A stretch of DNA of 64,000 nt from Trileptium ribeirensis (lineage: Eukaryota > Nematoda > Enoplea > Enoplida > Thoracostomopsidae). Below the pieces are notes generated by a model. That model did not search any database, had not been told where the DNA came from, and saw only the letters and a program-made list of their open reading frames with translations. Shown here piece after piece: positions 58,513 through 64,000 of this stretch (within the stretch, counting starts at the first letter, position 1; the number at the start of each line of letters is the position of its first letter). The position numbers were made by a program, and so were the translations under genes. The stretch is from positions 1 through 64,000 of the forward strand of contig JASANE010024794.1 of assembly GCA_030248225.1 (NCBI GenBank). The letters are read 5' to 3'.

Positions 58513-59726
58513 CACGGGCGGTTTTAGAGGGGGAGGGGCGGCCGCCCCCCCCCCCCGTCAGGTTTCGAAGACGGAAAATTTTTGTCCGGTTTGCACATAG
58601 ACATCACTTAACATAGACCCTTAACCTAACTGTTACCCAAGCGTCAGAGGTTCCTGAAATTCGGTCCACATTCGGAGTAATGTCGTCCGTCGTCGTATTC
58701 TTTCGCGCATCGCCAAAGCGATTTCCTTTCCTCAAAAGATCGGTGGAAGCCTTGAATCCCAATGAAACTAAAACTTTTCTGCCTAAGCTTAGCGACACCA
58801 GGTGGGTTGAACGTCACACTGCATGTTTGACTTTCTCGGAGCTGTATCCTTGTGTGGCTGCAGCGTTAGAAAATATTGTCCAACATGAAACTGACCAAAA
58901 CCAATAAACTGGTGGGCAAGAGACCGGTCTTCTCGCCGCTATCCCCAGATCATCTTTCATTCTTCGTCATGTGCTGTGCGCCATTAAACCCATAGCTGTA
59001 TCACTGCTGTCTGTCGGACGAAATCTTTATGAGTGCGTCAACGAGATACACATTCTGATGGAGCAACTTGAATCGTGGAGGAGCGGCCACGGCAGTGGAA
59101 ATTTCCAGATCGACTGGAGCCATGCTTGTGAGGTGAAAAATCATCGGGACATTGATCATCTCGCTTCTGCAGAAAGATGTCCACGAACACACCAGCTGCA
59201 CCTAAGTCGATATGAATTTTATCGTACAACAGTATATATTCCTATTATTGATGGTGTCCTGAGCCAGCTCCACGCACAATTTGAATCTCATAGTGCCAAC
59301 GTTATGTGCTTGTCGTCACATCTACCTCAGTCCGCGCTGAACCCAAGTTACAGCGACATATCAGAAGCTGTGGATTTTATATTGAAACCAAACAGCTTTT
59401 GCATAGTGATAAACAGTCGGCTGAGCAAGAATTCGAACGTAGGAAATTAAAATGCCTATCAATAGTTCAACTTCATTCTAACTGTGCTACAGACACAATT
59501 TAGTTTTAAAGAAGCACTAATACAGGTCGCTATCAGGTATATATCTGTTGTAAAACGTATGTTAAAATTGTTGCAAAGAGGAGAGTGAATTTTCCACAAA
59601 TATTGCCCAGAAATAGTAGAATTATAAATGTCTGTCTGCGTCACTCATAACTCATTAACTCAAACATGGTTTTCGAAACTTAAACATCTGCCCCCCCCCT
59701 GTCAAAAATTTCTAAAACCGCGCTTG
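58513..59726 (+). mobile_element. hAT transposon, internally decayed, perfect 8-bp duplication (1214 bp)
   Basis: Ends CACGGGCGGTTTTAGA and TCTAAAACCGCGCTTG are 16-bp inverted repeats with two mismatches. GCATGCCG occurs on both sides (58505-58512 and 59727-59734), a perfect 8-bp target duplication. A poly-C run of 13 lies at about 58544-58556, and the transposase remnant is on the plus strand. The left end is 85 bases upstream of an MCM4 acceptor. Confidence 0.92.
58640..59510 (+). pseudogene. hAT transposase remnant (ZMYM1/DUF4371-like)
   Basis: Parts in order: FFRASPKRFPFLKRSVEAL, then LSDTRWVERHTACLTFSELY (58680-58904), the TRWxxR block of ZMYM1-like hAT transposases; LRHVLCAIKPIAVSLLSVGR (from about 58960); and RYEFYRTTVYIPIIDGVLSQ, then LHAQFESHS (59200-59290), the stretch before the dimerisation domain. 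Such enzymes cut and paste hAT elements. A stop at 58905, frameshifts near 59100-59160 and missing N- and C-terminal parts make it inactive. Confidence 0.75.
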
Positions 59727-59939
59727 GCATGCCGGTATATTCTATGCACAAATATACAGGGTGTACCAAGAGGAAGGAAAAAAACCCTGGCGCCTTATAG
59801 CATCCGAACTACATCACGTATGCACAAAATTTCTAATGCAAATAATAAAACATAAACTTAGGAAATAAACAAAGTACACTGGCATTACAGCAACAGCAGG
59901 ACTCCTCCAACCAGATATACTCTTCTCCTCCAACCGGAT

Positions 59940-60190
59940 CTACTTCTTCAAGACAAACTCGCACATATCGGCAAACTTTTCAAAACGGTTCGGTGTCAAT
60001 CAGACCAGGTCCTTCTGCAATAAAGTTCTTCAGTTTTCCACAATGATAGGCTTCCTTCTGTAATCTTTCTCCATCAGGCCACTCAACAAGTCCACGTCCC
60101 CGCGACAACTTCGCTTCCACGGCAGCAGACAAATCGACAAGTTTGCCCAGAACAATGGTAATACTTTCATCCCCAGTAACTGTGCGTCAA
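59940..60190 (-). pseudogene. Unrecognised coding-like remnant
   Basis: From 60190 down: TVTGDESITIVLGKLVDLSA, then AVEAKLSRGRGLVEWPDGER, then AYHCGKLKNFIAEGPGLID. After a +1 shift it reads NRFEKFADMCEFVLKK and a stop. Composition and lack of stops over about 75 codons look like real protein, perhaps an old exon or transposon fragment. The family was not recognised; it does not match MCM4. Confidence 0.3.
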
Positions 60191-60721
60191 TGATGAGTTT
60201 GAATACTGAGCTAGCGGAACCAAACTTTCTATTAAGGACAAGAATAATTTGTTACCCGGGACTGGTAGACGAATAATAACACAATGAGCGAATATCTACA
60301 GACGAATTGTTGGATACTGGGTACAGTATTACTGCTGTAACTTTGTCGCTAAGAGAAAGGCGCGAATTAGCTGTGTATAGTTAGTAATATTCAAGTATAA
60401 TTTTTGTCTACAACAAATCATTTCATGTGGTTCTTGAGATATGACAGTTCAAACAGTTTTCCCTTACTTCTGGAACACGCTGTGCATGTGAACATTATAG
60501 CTGCTCCAAAATATTCCGAAAATTTGGATACTTTGGGGGCCCAACGGTCATTTTCGGGTTGAAATTTGCATTATGGATGTAACAAAGCTTGATTTATAAT
60601 GATACATATTGCCGTATTTTCACGTAATTTTTATTCTCAGACAAATAATTCTACACTATAAAACAGCGTTTTAGTATTAGAATAAGAGAAATTAATATTT
60701 AACAATATTCGATATATATAC

Positions 60722-62331
60722 GGGTCATTTCACGAAACCATGTACTTTTGAAACACCACTTTTTGAAGCCAAAATGAAACGTTTTCGAATGTACAGTGTC
60801 TAGACCCCTTCCGATGTAAAAAAACCCTGAATTTTTCGAATATCGAGGTCTCTATGCAAAACGAGCTACCTGAAACCTGCTACAGGGGTTGGAAAGGGCC
60901 CCCCTGGGGGTCAAATTTTAATCCGAAATAAGTCATTATTCTGTAGTGTTGACGGAGTGACACGCGAACCATGGTCTGTTTTTATGCAAGTCCATCCAAA
61001 ATGGTCCTAGTCAAGCCATTTGGAGCACTTGCGACCTAAAATTGATGCTGCTAGGGCATTATTGGGGTTAAAATCGACCAATTTAGAACAAGCCTGTCGC
61101 AGAAGTTTTTCTAGCGCAACGGAGACAGCGCCTACAGATACCATTTTATGCTCACAAACCAACCATGAGCGGGGGACGTCTGAGAAAAATTTCAGGCAGA
61201 TCCTTAGGCCTTGTAAAAAATGGCACCCCGATATGTTGAGTCGGGGGGCTACACCTCAGGTCGGGGGGGCTACACCTCAGGTCGGGGGGGGGGCTACAGC
61301 TTCCTACAACATGCAACGCGCCAAACTTTAGCTACTTCTATACATTCTAGATGTAAGCTGGTGTAAAACAAATACAATAGATCTATGACCAGTTTACATT
61401 TAAGTGATGATACCAAGGACAATGTGTGTAATAGATGTGCGGGCAGGCAGAAGGGTTTCCTAGCTGCCCAGTTAACAGCACGGCCCCATATCATAGTTCA
61501 ATGATGATGAACTTATATACTAATATGATTCTTGCGACCTTCGATTACTTTTATTATACATGCGGTCGGGGGGGGGGCTACACGCCAGGTCGGGGGGGCT
61601 ACATTTTCATTAAAAATTTTTAATAGATGGGTCGATTCTAGTGGGGCTTTACTATGTTTATATCCGGCCTATTGTAAGACTGTATGCTAAATTTGGCTTT
61701 TTTAAATTTAAGTTTGGTCAGGTCGGGGGGGGGCTACATTTTGCATACCCCATTTTTGGCATTTTATGACCTTCGACCTCATAATGAAATAACACATGGA
61801 CAGGCGCTGATATTCTTTTTTTCAATAACACCTGTACTGATTGCGAACTATAGCACCTGTACTATAGCATTTTCGGCGCTAGTGCACTTTTACGTTATTT
61901 ACCAGCGTCTGAAAGCTGCCAGATTTGACCTTGGTCGGGGGGGGGGCTACATGTCACGAAAAAAATTTTCGGAAGCTTGACGTCAGCTTCAGTGTCGATG
62001 CTTACTCCCAAGTTTTTCCGGAAAAATTAGCAAATACCAATGGATCACAGTGAAATGAAAAACACATATATGTATCACGTGCTAGCGATACGGCGAACGT
62101 TTATATTAGGACATGTGTTTTTGGCTTCATTTGACCAACCCGGGTTGAGGGCCTCTGGCTCCTGCTATGTTTGGGGTACAGAGGTCCACCATACCTCGTT
62201 ATGATCGTCGGATATGCTATTACTACATCTCACAGCGACATTAAATTTCCTTACAAAAGACTGGCGGTATGGGCCAAAAAGTGCCGATGTAGCCCCCCCG
62301 ACTAAAATGACATGGTTTCGTGAAATGACCC
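60722..62331 (+). mobile_element. TIR element B, copy 2 (1610 bp)
   Basis: The same 20-bp inverted ends as copy 1, flanked by ATAC on both sides (60718-60721, 62332-62335). It is collinear and nearly identical to copy 1 except for G-tract lengths, one extra CACCTCAGGTCGGGGGGGCT-type unit near 61260, and a small rearrangement near 61845. It lies upstream of all recognised MCM4 exons. Confidence 0.92.
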
Positions 62332-63947
62332 ATACAGAAACCTGAATTTAGCGACATATCGTGGGTATTATTAAAAATGCAGAAGTTCGTGCAAGTGAAG
62401 GTACAAATCTACAAGGGGTACCTGAAAAGTCGAGTTCCCTACTGCGGACAGACCCAACGATTTTTATTTAAGTGCATAAACGTGTGAGAGCATAAACTTG
62501 CAAAATTCTTTGAATCTAAACAAATGTATGATAACCTATATATGTCATGCATCCTGACGATACGCGTGAACCGTTTTTCCAACTTTGCAGTGGATGTAGC
62601 TACCACTTTACTTACAAACCTTTACCGGCCAAACATTTGAACCTGACAATAGTTCTGTGTAATGACGGTCGGCGAGAAGGCATGTATCTATAGTGTCCGT
62701 ACAAATATTGAGGAGTACGTTGTAACACAACCAAGACAAACAAACCAAGAATTTAAGGTTGGAGGCGACATCTCAGCTTTTACCATACTTCATGTTAGAA
62801 AGTTGCAAACGAAATGCCAATAACCATAATGCTTAATGATTTACAAAGTTGAAAGCAGAATTCAACCACAATAATGCGTCATGTGACAGAGTTGGACTCA
62901 GAATCTAACTACAATAGTATGTCATGTTACAGATTTGGAAACGGAATGTATATTTATGAATATCCAAATAGTTGCATGCGCACCAGGTTCAAATCTGTTT
63001 AAGAGGGTATACACACGCAGTGATAGTATTATATTTAAAATTGATTCTATTCGAAAGACATCAAGAATATCGAATAATAATTTTTTTTCAAAAAATCAAA
63101 CAACTTTTCAGGCTCATGTTTAATTTTCATGATTTATTAGGATTATTTTTGCAATTGTCATTTAAGCAATATATTCAGGGCTGTGGCCACCCTAAAGGTG
63201 AATTAAGAAAGTAGTTAAAGACAAAGACTATTACCGTCGCTAACAAAATGAGTACACAGCAAAAAATGCAAATTTTTTCTTCGGCGTTCCAACGGCCTCT
63301 GACAATGGAGGGCCTCTCGGGGTCGTGTCTGACCACGATTTTGGGGGATAGAGGAGGTCAATAGGGGATGCGGAGCAAATATTTTTATATTAATATATAA
63401 TATACATATATTTATATTATAATGTATTGTATATGTATTTTGGGTATATATTCACATATATGTGTCGTTTTATATACATAGCTGCGTGAGTATTACTGCT
63501 TTCTACGACTGCATTAGCAAAAACAGAAGAGTTCGTTGAAAAAGAATCTTATGTTGGTAGGACATAAAAATTTCTATGGAGTCAGGGTTTCGATTGGGGC
63601 GGTCGCCAGTAGAAGTCAGCCGCAGGATATGAGGGACCAGCCCTGCTTTCCCTATAGTGAAAACCCCGAAAAGTCTTCGAGAATGCATAATAGAGCCCTC
63701 CTACATTTTTCGACTTGTGACAAGTTCAGCAGCCTTATATTTTTCATGTAATAAATGAGTTGTATTATAAAAGTACTGGATTATTTCCGAAAAAAATTGG
63801 TAAACGAGGAAATTACTAACAAACTTGTGATATGTATTTGACTAATGACTCAATGAATTTCGCTTCACGACGTCATAGAGCTTAAAACACAATACTAATT
63901 TTGCGTAACGTTTCACTACACAACTTATGGACAAATATACAGTTATA
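62332..63947. other. No gene recognised; AT-rich tract
   Basis: Short open frames only. A TA-rich low-complexity tract runs at about 63385-63475 (ATTAATATATAATATACATA and similar). No MCM4 N-terminal exon was recognised here. Confidence 0.4.
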
Positions 63948-64000
63948 ACTAGTAACTATCGAGATTGCAGAACGTAGTGAAGGATGGTACACCTACGCCT
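63948..64000. repeat. Dispersed repeat H, left end, cut by the window
   Basis: CTAGTAACTATCGAGATTGC, then AGAACGTAGTGAAG, as at 37687 and 46566; it runs off the window edge. Confidence 0.65.

Noticed and set aside
61020..61331. 103-codon plus frame shared with 51420-51608
   Set aside because: Conserved only because the two TIR elements are near-identical; frames break where G-tract lengths differ, so it is not likely a gene.

Overview
The window is animal-like nuclear DNA: AT-rich, almost no long ORFs, short exons with GT..AG borders, and very many transposable elements. The one host gene I can identify is MCM4, the replicative helicase subunit. It lies on the minus strand and fills about 52 kb, from a stop codon at 6387 to the most upstream recognised exon at 58427. 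Thirteen exons (about 1.69 kb of coding sequence) were found. Reading phases agree across every junction, except that one in-frame exon between 11059 and 21859 was not found. Exons for the N-terminal third lie beyond 58427 and were not recognised in the window. The animal cannot be named from this sequence. The transposon mix (LINEs with RNase H, RTE-like LINEs, hAT, Tc1/mariner-like, PIF1 helicase remnants) suits an invertebrate; this is inference.

Layout. 1-6.2 kb lies downstream of MCM4: a fold-back repeat, a decayed transposase fragment, an inverted copy of a 1.1 kb hAT-type element, and a mariner-like MITE nested in an older repeat. 6.4-11.1 kb holds the last three MCM4 exons, with a MITE 11 bp from one splice donor. 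11-21.9 kb is one large intron (or two) with a PIF1-like helicase remnant on the plus strand, interrupted or flanked by a second hAT-type element. 21.9-33 kb carries the AAA+ core exons (Arg finger, sensor 1, Walker B, Walker A) between short TIR elements and a LINE split by a MITE. 33-40 kb is an intron with a nearly complete 873-codon LINE ORF. 40-58.4 kb carries the exons of the N-terminal OB/zinc region, separated by MITEs, two transposase remnants, a degenerate RTE-like LINE and one of two near-identical 1.6 kb TIR elements. 58.5-64 kb has a young internally degraded hAT element with a perfect 8-bp target duplication and the second 1.6 kb TIR element.

Apart from MCM4, everything coding-like looks transposon-derived. 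The strongest non-gene signals are: a pair of 1.6 kb TIR elements with a repeated G-tract motif whose tract lengths and unit number differ between copies; several elements with exact target-site duplications (8 bp, 5 bp, 4 bp and TA types); and insertions close to MCM4 splice sites that leave the splice sites intact. No tRNA, rRNA or promoter was recognised. I saw no clearly new biological system.
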